The translations under genes and the position numbers were made by a program. From assembly GCA_036562635.1 (NCBI GenBank), contig DATCJU010000114.1, positions 1-64,000 of the forward strand: a stretch of DNA of 64,000 nt, in the 5' to 3' direction. Of this stretch, positions 23,602 to 31,074 are shown piece after piece. Under the pieces are notes generated by a model that was not told where the DNA came from, ran no database searches, and worked only from the letters and a program-made list of their open reading frames with translations. Source of the stretch: DATCJU01 sp036562635 (GTDB lineage Bacteria; Actinomycetota; Actinomycetes; Mycobacteriales; Pseudonocardiaceae). Within the stretch, counting starts at the first letter, position 1. Each line of letters begins with the position of its first letter.

Positions 23602-24407
23602 GCCCTGCTCCCGATCCACAACGTCACGCCGACGAGCGCGGCGATACCCACGATCCAGATGGCCAACCCCTCGGCAGCCGGGCCGAGGCCACCCAGGGAG
23701 TAGCCACCGGGGTTGTTCCGCTCGTCGCTCACCGACTTGACGTAGGCGATGATGTCCTTCTTCTCCTCGGGGGACAGCTGCCGGTCGGAGAACTTGGGCA
23801 TGTTCTGCGGACCGGTGAGCATCGCGGTGTAGATCTGCTCCTCGGTGGCGGGGTCGAGCTCCGGCGCGAACTTGCCGGACGACAGTGCGCCACCCCTACC
23901 CGTGAAATTGTGGCACGAAGCACAGTTCATGCGGAACAACTCACCGCCGCGCGCCGGGTTGTCCCCGCGCAGCGCTTCCCCGCGCTCCTCCGGCATGGCC
24001 GGTCCGCCCCCACCGCGCTCGTGCACGAAGGCACTCAGCGCGTCGATCTCCTCGGGGGAGAACTTCGCAGGCTTGCGTTCCGCCTGCGCCTCCTGCCGGA
24101 CCATCGGCATACGGCCGCTGGACACCTGGAAGTACACCGCGGCCTCGCCGACACCGATCAGGCTCGGGCCCCGGCCCTCCTCGCCCTGCAGGTTCGCACC
24201 GTGGCAGCTGATGCAGTGGTTGTTGTACAGCTGCTCGCCCTGGCGGACGAGCGCCGAGTCCTCGGCTGCATTGGCAACCTGCGGCTCGGGCATGAGCACG
24301 CTGTACAGCGCACCGGCGCCGAGCAGGGCCACGGCCAGCGCGAGCAGGCCGGAGATCCGCCGCCGCAGCTTGGTCCGCGGCCGCGTCCGTTGGTTCTTGG
24401 TGGTCAT
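23598..24407 (-). CDS. qcrC: Cytochrome bc1 complex dihaem cytochrome c subunit QcrC
   Basis: A 269-aa membrane-anchored dihaem cytochrome c. It has an N-terminal helix (about residues 20-42), two haem-binding motifs CISCH and CASCH, and a C-terminal transmembrane helix. It bridges the bc1 part and cytochrome aa3 oxidase, so no soluble cytochrome c is needed. The ATG at 24407 (MTTKNQRT) is preceded by AAGGG 11 bases away. The open frame extends 29 codons further with non-native composition. It follows ctaE by 47 bp. Confidence 0.96.
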   Translation of the reverse strand: MTTKNQRTRPRTKLRRRISGLLALAVALLGAGALYSVLMPEPQVANAAEDSALVRQGEQLYNNHCISCHGANLQGEEGRGPSLIGVGEAAVYFQVSSGRMPMVRQEAQAERKPAKFSPEEIDALSAFVHERGGGGPAMPEERGEALRGDNPARGGELFRMNCASCHNFTGRGGALSSGKFAPELDPATEEQIYTAMLTGPQNMPKFSDRQLSPEEKKDIIAYVKSVSDERNNPGGYSLGGLGPAAEGLAIWIVGIAALVGVTLWIGSRA

Positions 24408-24454
24408 GTGTGCGGCAACCCTTGCTGTCGAGTTCGGGCTCGTCGACCGAAGCC

Positions 24455-25057
24455 TCAGGGGATGACGTAGATCATGGCGAACAGGCCGATCCACACGATG
24501 TCGACGAAGTGCCAGTAGTAGGACACGACGATCGCCGCGGTGGCCTGAGCGGGTGTGAACTTGCTCAGCTTCGTGCGAATGAGCAGGTACACGAAAGCAA
24601 CAAGGCCGCCGATCACGTGCAGGAGGTGGAAGCCGGTCGTGAGGTAGAACACGGTCCCGAACGCCGACGACGAGATCGTCGTGTCGTGACCGGTGACCAT
24701 CATGTAGTACTCACCGGCCTGCCCCAGCACGAAGATCGCGCCAAGCACGAGGGTGATCACGTACCACAGGCGCAGCCCGAACACGTCCCCCTGCTCAGCC
24801 TTGAACACGCCCCACTGACAGGTGAACGAGGAAGCCACCAGGATGATCGTGAAGGGCAGTGCGTAGGGCACATTGAGCTCGGAGGGCGGTGGCGGCCAGG
24901 GACCCTCGTTCTGGGCTTTCACCGTGAAGTACATGGCGAAGAGCCCGGCGAAGAACATGAGCTCGCTGGACAGCCAGACGATGGTGCCGACGCTGACCAT
25001 GTTCGGGCGGTTCAGCGAATGCACCCGCTGGCCGATGGAGGGCGCTGCCGTTGTCAC
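24455..25057 (-). CDS. ctaE: Cytochrome c oxidase subunit III CtaE
   Basis: Subunit III of the aa3 oxidase, 200 aa, with about five to seven helices. RVHSLNRPNMVSVGTIVWLSSELMFF aligns at the N-terminus with mycobacterial CtaE; HFVDIVWI is near the C-terminus. I set the GTG at 25057 as start because it aligns with the M. tuberculosis protein and lies seven bases after CATAAT; an ATG three codons earlier falls inside the inferred promoter spacing. It leads the ctaE-qcrC-qcrA-qcrB operon and is divergent from the gene at 25152. The catalytic subunit CtaD is not in the window. Confidence 0.96.
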   Translation of the reverse strand: MTTAAPSIGQRVHSLNRPNMVSVGTIVWLSSELMFFAGLFAMYFTVKAQNEGPWPPPPSELNVPYALPFTIILVASSFTCQWGVFKAEQGDVFGLRLWYVITLVLGAIFVLGQAGEYYMMVTGHDTTISSSAFGTVFYLTTGFHLLHVIGGLVAFVYLLIRTKLSKFTPAQATAAIVVSYYWHFVDIVWIGLFAMIYVIP

Positions 25058-25064
25058 GCGACGC

Positions 25065-25070
25065 ATTATG
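25065..25070 (-). promoter_or_regulatory. -10 element of the ctaE-qcrCAB operon
   Basis: CATAAT, close to the sigma70 consensus, ends seven bases before GTG 25057. It would produce a leaderless respiratory operon transcript. Confidence 0.6.
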
Positions 25071-25151
25071 GCCTGTGGGTTTTCCGCCTGCCCGGTTGGG
25101 TCCGAGGGCAGCGCACCGCGCAGCCCGCGTAACGGAGGGTGAGGGTCTGCG

Positions 25152-25604
25152 GTGGATCTTCTACGACGGTTGCGGGACAGGTTCATCAAAAGGAGTGAGC
25201 CTGTCCTGGATCCTGACATGCCCGGCCTCGTCGTGATCGCCGAGGCATTCGACCCGGCCGAGGCGGATTCGGCGGTCCTGGCCAGGGCAACCGCATGGCG
25301 ACCCGATCTACCTGCGGTTCTGCGTCACCACCTGCTGTTGCCCCCGGACACGGTGGAGCGTGCCCGGGAGATGCTGGCCGCGGACGGCTGGCAACTGCGA
25401 CCGGGTCCGCAGGAAACGACGGAGGAGAACGGGCACCTGTCCGGCTTGATCTCCGCCACAGCATCGGGTGTGTGGGTGACAGCCGTCCGAGTCCAGCATC
25501 TGGACGCCCTGCACTGCGCCCAGGAGCGTTCGAGAATGGCCAGTCTGGCCCAACGGCTCGGTGGGGACGCGCTGGGCTGGGACGCTCTTCAACCACACGA
25601 CTGA
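25152..25604 (+). CDS. Conserved hypothetical protein, C-terminus resembles RraB
   Basis: A 150-aa protein without membrane segments. The C-terminal pattern ASLAQRLGGDALGWD is similar to the end of RraB-type domains (regulator of ribonuclease activity B), which end in a GG-x-x-x-GW motif. Resemblance over the rest is weak, so this is only a suggestion. The GTG at 25152 has GAGGG eight bases upstream. It is divergent from ctaE by 94 bp and runs ahead of the receiver-like gene by 48 bp, so a small operon leading into trpD is plausible. Confidence 0.7.
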   Translation: MDLLRRLRDRFIKRSEPVLDPDMPGLVVIAEAFDPAEADSAVLARATAWRPDLPAVLRHHLLLPPDTVERAREMLAADGWQLRPGPQETTEENGHLSGLISATASGVWVTAVRVQHLDALHCAQERSRMASLAQRLGGDALGWDALQPHD

Positions 25605-25652
25605 CTCTCGATAGCATCCCCACCACCGACCGCAATCGCCGGAGGACGCCAG

Positions 25653-26063
25653 ATGAACACCCAGACCACGAAGATCCTGGTCTTCAGCCACCGGCCCGAG
25701 GTGCGTGAGGCGATCATCACGGCGGTGGGTCGCCGTCCGGCGCCTGACCTGGGCCGGGTCAGCTACATCGAGACCGGCGCCATCGCCGACGTGCTCATGG
25801 AGTTCGACGCCGGGCACGTCGACCTGGCAATCCTCGACGGCGAAGCGCAGCCGACCGGGGGCATCGGCCTGTGCCGTCAGCTCAAGCACGAGATCGACAA
25901 CTGCCCGCCCATCGTGGTGGCGGTGCGGCGCAAGGCCGATCGCTGGCTGGCCACCTGGTCCCAGGCGGACGCGATCATCGTGCACCCGCTGGACCCGCTG
26001 GCTGCCGCCGAGACCGTGGCCGAGCTGCTGCGGTCCCAGCGCACGCCGGCCGTGCGTGTCTGA
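25653..26063 (+). CDS. Response-regulator receiver-like domain protein (atypical)
   Basis: A 136-aa CheY-like alpha/beta protein. The hydrophobic strand ending LAILDGEAQPTGG supplies an Asp at the phosphoacceptor position. The usual acidic pair near the N-terminus is replaced (ILVFSHRPEV), and a Thr/Lys pair further on is not obvious. It is therefore probably a pseudo-receiver. No DNA-binding output domain and no histidine kinase are nearby. GGAGG precedes the ATG. It ends 17 bp before trpD, so the two are likely co-transcribed. Confidence 0.8.
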   Translation: MNTQTTKILVFSHRPEVREAIITAVGRRPAPDLGRVSYIETGAIADVLMEFDAGHVDLAILDGEAQPTGGIGLCRQLKHEIDNCPPIVVAVRRKADRWLATWSQADAIIVHPLDPLAAAETVAELLRSQRTPAVRV

Positions 26064-26080
26064 GGGGAGCCGGGAGCGAG

Positions 26081-27145
26081 GTGACGCAGTCCGCCCGGAC
26101 CTGGCCCACACTGCTCTCCCACCTGGTGGGAGGCGGAAACCTGACCGCCGAGGACACCGCCTGGGCAATGGACCAGGTGATGTCGGGAGCCGCCACCCCG
26201 GCCCAGGTGGCCGGGTTCGCGGTCGCCCTCCGCGCCAAGGGCGAGACACCGGACGAGATCGCCGGTATGGCCCGGGCCATGCTTGCGCACGCCAGGCGGG
26301 TCGAACTGGACGACGGCCTGCGGGCGGTGGACATCGTCGGCACCGGCGGGGACCGGGCGGGGACGGTGAACATCTCCACGATGGCCGCCGTCGTCACGGC
26401 TGCGGCCGGTGTCCCGGTCGTCAAGCACGGCAACCGTGCCGCGTCCTCCAAGTGCGGCACGGCGGACGTGCTGGAGGCGCTGGGGGTGGCGATCGACCTG
26501 CCACCGGAGGGCGTCCGCCGGTGCGTGGAGGAGCTGGGGATCGGTTTCTGCTTCGCCCCGGTGTTCCACCCGGCCGCCAAGCACGCCGCGGCGCCCCGGC
26601 GTGAGCTGGGTATCCCCACCGCCTTCAACTTCCTCGGCCCCCTGACCAACCCGGCGGGCACCAGTGCCGGGCTGATCGGCTGCTTCGACCCGCGGATGGC
26701 ATCGGTGATGGCCGAGGTGTTCGCCGCCCGTGGGTCCAGTGTGCTGTTGGTCCGCGGGGACGACGGACTGGACGAGATCACCACCACGACCACCACGTCG
26801 GTGTGGGTGGTGCAGGACGGTCGGGTGCGCCCCGAGCGGGTGGACGCCGAGGAGCTGGGCTTTCCCCGGGCACGGCCGCAGGACCTGGTGGGTGGCACCG
26901 CCGAGGTGAACGCCGAGGTGGTGCGGGCGTTGGTCTCCGGTGAGCGCGGCCCGGTCCGGGACGCCGTGCTGCTCAACGCCGCCGGGGCACTCGCCGCCCA
27001 CGCCGGATTCTCCGGGGACCTGAGGGCGGACCTGCTGGCCGGGGTGCAGCGGGCGACCGAAGCGCTGGACTCCGGGGCGGCCGCCGACCTGCTGACCCGG
27101 TGGGTGAAGGTCTCCACCCGGCTGCGGGCCGAACTGGGTCGCTGA
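26081..27145 (+). CDS. trpD: Anthranilate phosphoribosyltransferase
   Basis: A 354-aa TrpD, second step of tryptophan synthesis, joining anthranilate to PRPP. Key motifs are DIVGTGGDRAGTVNIST (PRPP binding), VKHGNRAASSKCGTADVLEALG, and FNFLGPLTNPA. A run of six Thr residues follows DEI near residue 230. The GTG at 26081 has GGGAG just upstream; the open frame extends earlier, through the preceding gene, in the wrong frame. Other trp genes are elsewhere, as in M. tuberculosis, where trpD also neighbours ctaE. Confidence 0.96.
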   Translation: MTQSARTWPTLLSHLVGGGNLTAEDTAWAMDQVMSGAATPAQVAGFAVALRAKGETPDEIAGMARAMLAHARRVELDDGLRAVDIVGTGGDRAGTVNISTMAAVVTAAAGVPVVKHGNRAASSKCGTADVLEALGVAIDLPPEGVRRCVEELGIGFCFAPVFHPAAKHAAAPRRELGIPTAFNFLGPLTNPAGTSAGLIGCFDPRMASVMAEVFAARGSSVLLVRGDDGLDEITTTTTTSVWVVQDGRVRPERVDAEELGFPRARPQDLVGGTAEVNAEVVRALVSGERGPVRDAVLLNAAGALAAHAGFSGDLRADLLAGVQRATEALDSGAAADLLTRWVKVSTRLRAELGR

Positions 27146-27211
27146 GGACACCGGAACAGGCCGCTCGCGGCCGGCAACCGTCCTGCCGCCGTACCGGGGG
27201 CAGCCCGGGTC

Positions 27212-28174
27212 TCAGGCCGGGTGCCGGAACGCGCGGCGGTACCTGCTGGGACTGGTGCCCCGCAGACGAGCGAACTGGTGGCGCAGTGCGGCCGCCGACC
27301 CGTAACCGCACCGGGCCGCGATCTCGTCGATGCTCAGGTCGGTCCGCTCCAGCAGGCGTTGCGCGCGCTCCAGGCGGCGCTCGGTGAGCCAGCGGTGCGG
27401 TGTGGTACCGGTGGCGGCGGTGAACCGGCGCAGGAAGGTGCGCTCCCCCAGACCGGCCTGTCGGGCCAGTTCGGCCACGGTCAGGGGCTGCTCCAGCCGA
27501 CGCTCCGTCCACTCCAGCAGCTCACCGAGCACGTCGTCGTCGGTCCGCGGTATCGGCGCCTCGACGAACTGCGCCTGCCCACCGTCCCGGTGCGGGGCGG
27601 CCACCATACGACGAGCCAGCAGGGTGGCTGCCTCCACTCCCCGGGTGTTCCGCACCAGGTGCAGGCACAGGTCCACGGCGGCCACCGTGCCCGCGCTGGT
27701 CAGCACCGGTCCGTCGACCGCGTACAACGCCGCGGCGTCCACCCTGGCCCCGGGGAAGGTCCGGCGGAACTGGTCCAGGTAGACCCAGTGCACGGTGCAG
27801 CGCCGGCCGTCGAGGAGACCGGCGTGGCCGAGTGCGAACACTCCCTGACAGAAACCGGCGACCAGGGCACCCCGGGCCACCGCCGCCCGCAGCAGGGCCC
27901 TGACCTCCTCGGACGGCCCCACCCGACGATCGGCGCACGAGGGGACGACGACCAGGTCGGCCGCGGCGGCCGCGTCCAGGTCGCACAGACCGGTCAGGGT
28001 GAACCCGGACCGGCTGCGCACCGGTGCTCCCCCGGGGGAGCACACCGCGAACTCCCACCCCGGGATGCCGTCGGCGCTGCGATCTGTGCCGAACACCTCG
28101 CAGGCCACACCCAGCTCGAAAGGTGCCACCTCGCCCTCGACGACGACGGCGACCCGCTCCACCTGTCGCGTCAC
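27212..28174 (-). CDS. GlxA-family transcriptional regulator (DJ-1/PfpI-like plus AraC HTH)
   Basis: A 320-aa regulator. Residues about 8-190 form a class I amidotransferase-like/DJ-1 domain with the nucleophile-elbow Cys in VAGFCQGVFALGHAG. Residues about 220-315 are a double AraC helix-turn-helix (LAELARQAGLGERTFLRRF; IDEIAARCGYGSAAALRHQF). Ligand is unknown. The GTG start at 28174 directly follows a GGAGGT, leaving only one spacer base, so the start or the initiation mode is uncertain. It is divergent from the EamA exporter gene, 81 bp apart, which is its most likely target. Confidence 0.9.
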   Translation of the reverse strand: MTRQVERVAVVVEGEVAPFELGVACEVFGTDRSADGIPGWEFAVCSPGGAPVRSRSGFTLTGLCDLDAAAAADLVVVPSCADRRVGPSEEVRALLRAAVARGALVAGFCQGVFALGHAGLLDGRRCTVHWVYLDQFRRTFPGARVDAAALYAVDGPVLTSAGTVAAVDLCLHLVRNTRGVEAATLLARRMVAAPHRDGGQAQFVEAPIPRTDDDVLGELLEWTERRLEQPLTVAELARQAGLGERTFLRRFTAATGTTPHRWLTERRLERAQRLLERTDLSIDEIAARCGYGSAAALRHQFARLRGTSPSRYRRAFRHPA

Positions 28175-28255
28175 ACCTCCATCATGTCGTAAGTCTTGCG
28201 ATAGGTGGCATTTCTGACACTCGCGGCGACGCCGTGTCTGGGCGACCGTGAGGGC

Positions 28256-29221
28256 ATGACCACGAGTTGCGAACGATCGGCTCCCCCGGCCACCCCCACC
28301 CCGACCCGCGGGCCGGCGGCCGCGCCGGCGCCCTCCGCACGGTCCCACCGACCGACCCTGGAGTGGACCGCGGCCATGGTGCTGTCCGGCACGATCGGGG
28401 TGGCCGTCCTGGAGTCCGGCGCCGCCGCACCCGCGGTGGCGTTCAGTCGCTGTCTGATCGGCGGCCTGCTGCTGGCCCTCTGGTGCGCCGCCCGGGGCTA
28501 CCTGGGCCGCCCCGGCAGGAGCGCGCCCGCCATGACGCGCCGGGACCTGCTCCAGGCCGCGCTGGGCGGGGTGTTCCTGGTCGCCAACTGGGTTCTGCTG
28601 TTCGCCGCCTATCCCCGCACGTCGATCTCGGTGGCCACGGTGGTCTACCACACGCAGCCGTTCCTGCTGCTCGCGCTGGCCGCGCTGCTGCTCGGGGAAC
28701 GGGTGCGCCGGCGCGATCTGGGGTTCGGTGCGCTCGCGTTCGCCGGTGTCGCGCTCATCTCACTGGGCGGGCAGGGCGTCGGGGACCAGCGGATCGGGTT
28801 GGACGGCATCGCCATGGCGCTGGGCGCGGCAGGTCTGTACGCGGGCGCCGCACTGATCGCCAAGCGCCTGGCCCACGTGCCTCCGCACCTGGTGGCCGCG
28901 GTGCAGTGCGGGGTGGGTGCACTGGTGCTGTCCCCGGTGCTGGTGCTGACCCCGCTGCCGCCGCCCGGCGCGAGTTGGGGGTGGCTGCTGGTGCTCGGCT
29001 CGGTGCACACCGCCCTGATGTACGTGCTGATGTACGGCAGCATCGGCCGGCTGCCCACCGCCACCGTCGCGGTGCTGTCCTTCCTCTACCCGGCGGTGGC
29101 GCTGGTGTTCGACGTGCTGCTCTACGGGCACCGGGTCGGACTGGCCGAGGGAGTGGGCATGCTGGCGGTGCTGGTGGCCGCCGTCGGGCACAAGCTGCCC
29201 GGGCGACGGGCCACCACGTGA
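28256..29221 (+). CDS. EamA/DMT-family exporter
   Basis: A 321-aa membrane protein with ten predicted helices in two EamA repeats, after a Pro/Ala-rich 40-residue N-terminus. Landmarks are AFSRCLIGGLLLALW, HTQPFLLLALAALLLGERV and FLYPAVALVFDVLLYG. The family exports amino acids and other metabolites; the substrate is unknown. The ATG at 28256 was taken over an upstream ATG at 28205, which would add 17 residues across the intergenic region. Its position opposite a GlxA-type regulator suggests ligand-induced export. Confidence 0.88.
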   Translation: MTTSCERSAPPATPTPTRGPAAAPAPSARSHRPTLEWTAAMVLSGTIGVAVLESGAAAPAVAFSRCLIGGLLLALWCAARGYLGRPGRSAPAMTRRDLLQAALGGVFLVANWVLLFAAYPRTSISVATVVYHTQPFLLLALAALLLGERVRRRDLGFGALAFAGVALISLGGQGVGDQRIGLDGIAMALGAAGLYAGAALIAKRLAHVPPHLVAAVQCGVGALVLSPVLVLTPLPPPGASWGWLLVLGSVHTALMYVLMYGSIGRLPTATVAVLSFLYPAVALVFDVLLYGHRVGLAEGVGMLAVLVAAVGHKLPGRRATT

Positions 29222-29239
29222 GGCATGGACCCCACGGAC

Positions 29240-29285
29240 GACGCGAGGGCGGCCCCGTCACACGGAACGGGGCCGCCCTCGCGTC
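29240..29285. terminator. Bidirectional terminator between EamA exporter and ctaF
   Basis: A perfect 19-bp stem (29240-29258 with 29267-29285) and an 8-base loop between convergent genes. Confidence 0.85.
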
Positions 29286-29303
29286 GAAGCAGTACCGATC
29301 AGG

Positions 29304-29702
29304 TCAGTCGTGGTTGGGGCCCACGTGGTACTCGAAGACCAGGCCCGCCACCATGATCAGGATCACGGCGACCGCGACCACGATCAGCCAGGTGTACCAC
29401 AGGGCGAAGGCGATACCGGCGAGCGCCGCACCCAGTGCGATGCCGAAGGGCCAGTAGCTGCCGGGGCTGAAGAAGCCCAGCTCACCCGCACCGTCGCTGA
29501 CCTCGGCGTCGGGGTTGTCCTCCGGCCGCATCGCCACCCGACGGGAGACGAACCGGAAGTAGGTGCCGATGATCAGCGACAGACCACCGGTCAGGGTGAG
29601 GGCGGTGATACCCACCGGCTCCTTCGCCCAGAACCCGTAGACGATCGCCGTCAGGAAGAAGAAGACTGTGATGATTTCGAAGATCCGCGCTTCGACCTTC
29701 AT
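29304..29702 (-). CDS. ctaF: Cytochrome c oxidase subunit IV CtaF
   Basis: A 132-aa actinobacterial oxidase subunit IV with four hydrophobic helices: about residues 7-25, 34-50, 82-103 and 105-124. The start MKVEARIFEIITVFF is characteristic. The ATG at 29702 has GAGGA four to five bases upstream. It follows ctaC by 56 bp on the same strand, the usual ctaC-ctaF pair. It stabilises the aa3 oxidase in the supercomplex. Confidence 0.95.
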   Translation of the reverse strand: MKVEARIFEIITVFFFLTAIVYGFWAKEPVGITALTLTGGLSLIIGTYFRFVSRRVAMRPEDNPDAEVSDGAGELGFFSPGSYWPFGIALGAALAGIAFALWYTWLIVVAVAVILIMVAGLVFEYHVGPNHD

Positions 29703-29758
29703 GCTGTCCTCGCTCTCGCCGTCCGTATCCGCACGCCACCGGCTTCCCGGAAGGCGGC

Positions 29759-30709
29759 TCAGTTGCCGCTGCCGGAGGCCTGCCGGGCCGTACGGTCGGT
29801 CAGGAACGGCTCGGTGGTGATCGCGCGCGGCGTGCACAGCTCGCCGCAGTCCATCTTGGCCAGCGCCTCGGCAGCGGTGTACGGCCGTCCCGTCTCCGGG
29901 TTCACCTGCTGCCGCAGATCCATGTACTCCTGGAACTTCTCCGGCGCCAGGGCACGGACCTCGAAGTTCATCATCGAGTGGTAGGTGCCGCACAGCTCGG
30001 CGCAACGGCCGACGAAGGCACCCTCACGGTCGATGGTGTTCTGGAAGACGTTGTCCTGGGCGTTCTTCTCCGGGCGCGGGAAGACGTCCCGCTTGAAGTG
30101 CCACTCCGGCACGAAGAACGAGTGGACGACGTCCTTGGCGACCAGCTGGTACCGCACGGTCTGGTTGGCCGGGACCACCAGCAGCGGGATCTCGTCGCTG
30201 CTGCCGACCGTGCTCACGGGGCGCCCGTCCGGGGTCTGGTAGTCCGGGTACTGGAACTCCCAGTTCCACTGGAAGGCGATCACGTCGACCGTGACATCGG
30301 GCTCCTCCTCCTTGGCGTTGACGTAGTTCTGCGTCGTCGCCGTGAAGTAGAACAGCACCGCGATGATCACGAACGGGATCGCCGTGTAGATGATCTCCAG
30401 CGGCAGGTTGTACTGCGTCTGGCGCGGCAGCTCGTCGCTCTTCTTGCGGTGGAAGATCACCGACCAGAAGATCAGGCCCCACACGATGACGCCGACCACC
30501 AGCGCTGCGATGACCGACCAGGTCCACAACTCCCGCATGCGCTCGGCCTGCGGAGTGACCGACTGCGGCCAGCCGAACCGCAGAACCTCCTCCGCGGAGC
30601 AGCCGGTCGCCGCTACGCCCACCAGGCCGACAAGGCCAGCGACCTTGCCCAGCCGCGCTGCCCGGGTGCCCACCTTCAGGCCCACTGCTCGACGCCTCCT
30701 TGGTGACAT
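29759..30709 (-). CDS. ctaC: Cytochrome c oxidase subunit II CtaC (lipoprotein)
   Basis: A 316-aa CuA-bearing subunit II. The lipobox LVGVAATGC makes it a lipoprotein processed at Cys37. Two transmembrane helices (about 62-86 and 108-125) follow. The cupredoxin domain has the CuA ligands CAELCGTYHSMM and an upstream His in DVVHSFFVPEWHFK. The C-terminal tail contains a second Cys pair, CGELC, which I do not remember from mycobacterial CtaC. The ATG has GAGGAG seven bases upstream. It accepts electrons directly from QcrC. Confidence 0.95.
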   Translation of the reverse strand: MSPRRRRAVGLKVGTRAARLGKVAGLVGLVGVAATGCSAEEVLRFGWPQSVTPQAERMRELWTWSVIAALVVGVIVWGLIFWSVIFHRKKSDELPRQTQYNLPLEIIYTAIPFVIIAVLFYFTATTQNYVNAKEEEPDVTVDVIAFQWNWEFQYPDYQTPDGRPVSTVGSSDEIPLLVVPANQTVRYQLVAKDVVHSFFVPEWHFKRDVFPRPEKNAQDNVFQNTIDREGAFVGRCAELCGTYHSMMNFEVRALAPEKFQEYMDLRQQVNPETGRPYTAAEALAKMDCGELCTPRAITTEPFLTDRTARQASGSGN

Positions 30710-31074
30710 ACCAGCACTCCTCGCAGCGGTCGCCCGACCGGTTCGTCGAACCTGCTCTCCGAATCACTGACGAGCGGGAACGGCACGCCGCCGGAGTCGT
30801 GGGAAGCGTAGCCCAGCAATCGCTGGCCAACCGCTTGGGGGTTGGTGGAACACAGTGCTGCGTTCGTCACTCCGTCGAGTGAATTGTTCAACCCGGACAA
30901 CTGATGGTGATCGACCAACCGCTGTGACCACCGTCCGGCATACCCCGGCATACTTGGACGACGATTCCCGAGTGCGCCGGCGAGCAGCCCGACGAACGGG
31001 CGGCTCACGGCGCGGCAAACCTCGGGAGCGACGCCATTGCTTCCATCTTCAAGACGGGAAGGTGCGCGAGACGC
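30710..31074. other. 365-bp divergent intergenic region ctaC-asnB with candidate asnB promoter
   Basis: No gene is seen. CCGGCATAC occurs twice with a 10-bp period (30935-30943 and 30945-30953); the second copy overlaps CATACT (30949-30954), a possible -10 for asnB. The leader to the asnB start would then be about 115 bases. Confidence 0.4.

Noticed and set aside
28174..28188. Possible four-codon leader peptide (ATG ATG GAG GTG TGA) overlapping the GlxA regulator start
   Set aside because: Too short to judge; the GGAGGTG is more simply explained as a poorly spaced Shine-Dalgarno sequence.
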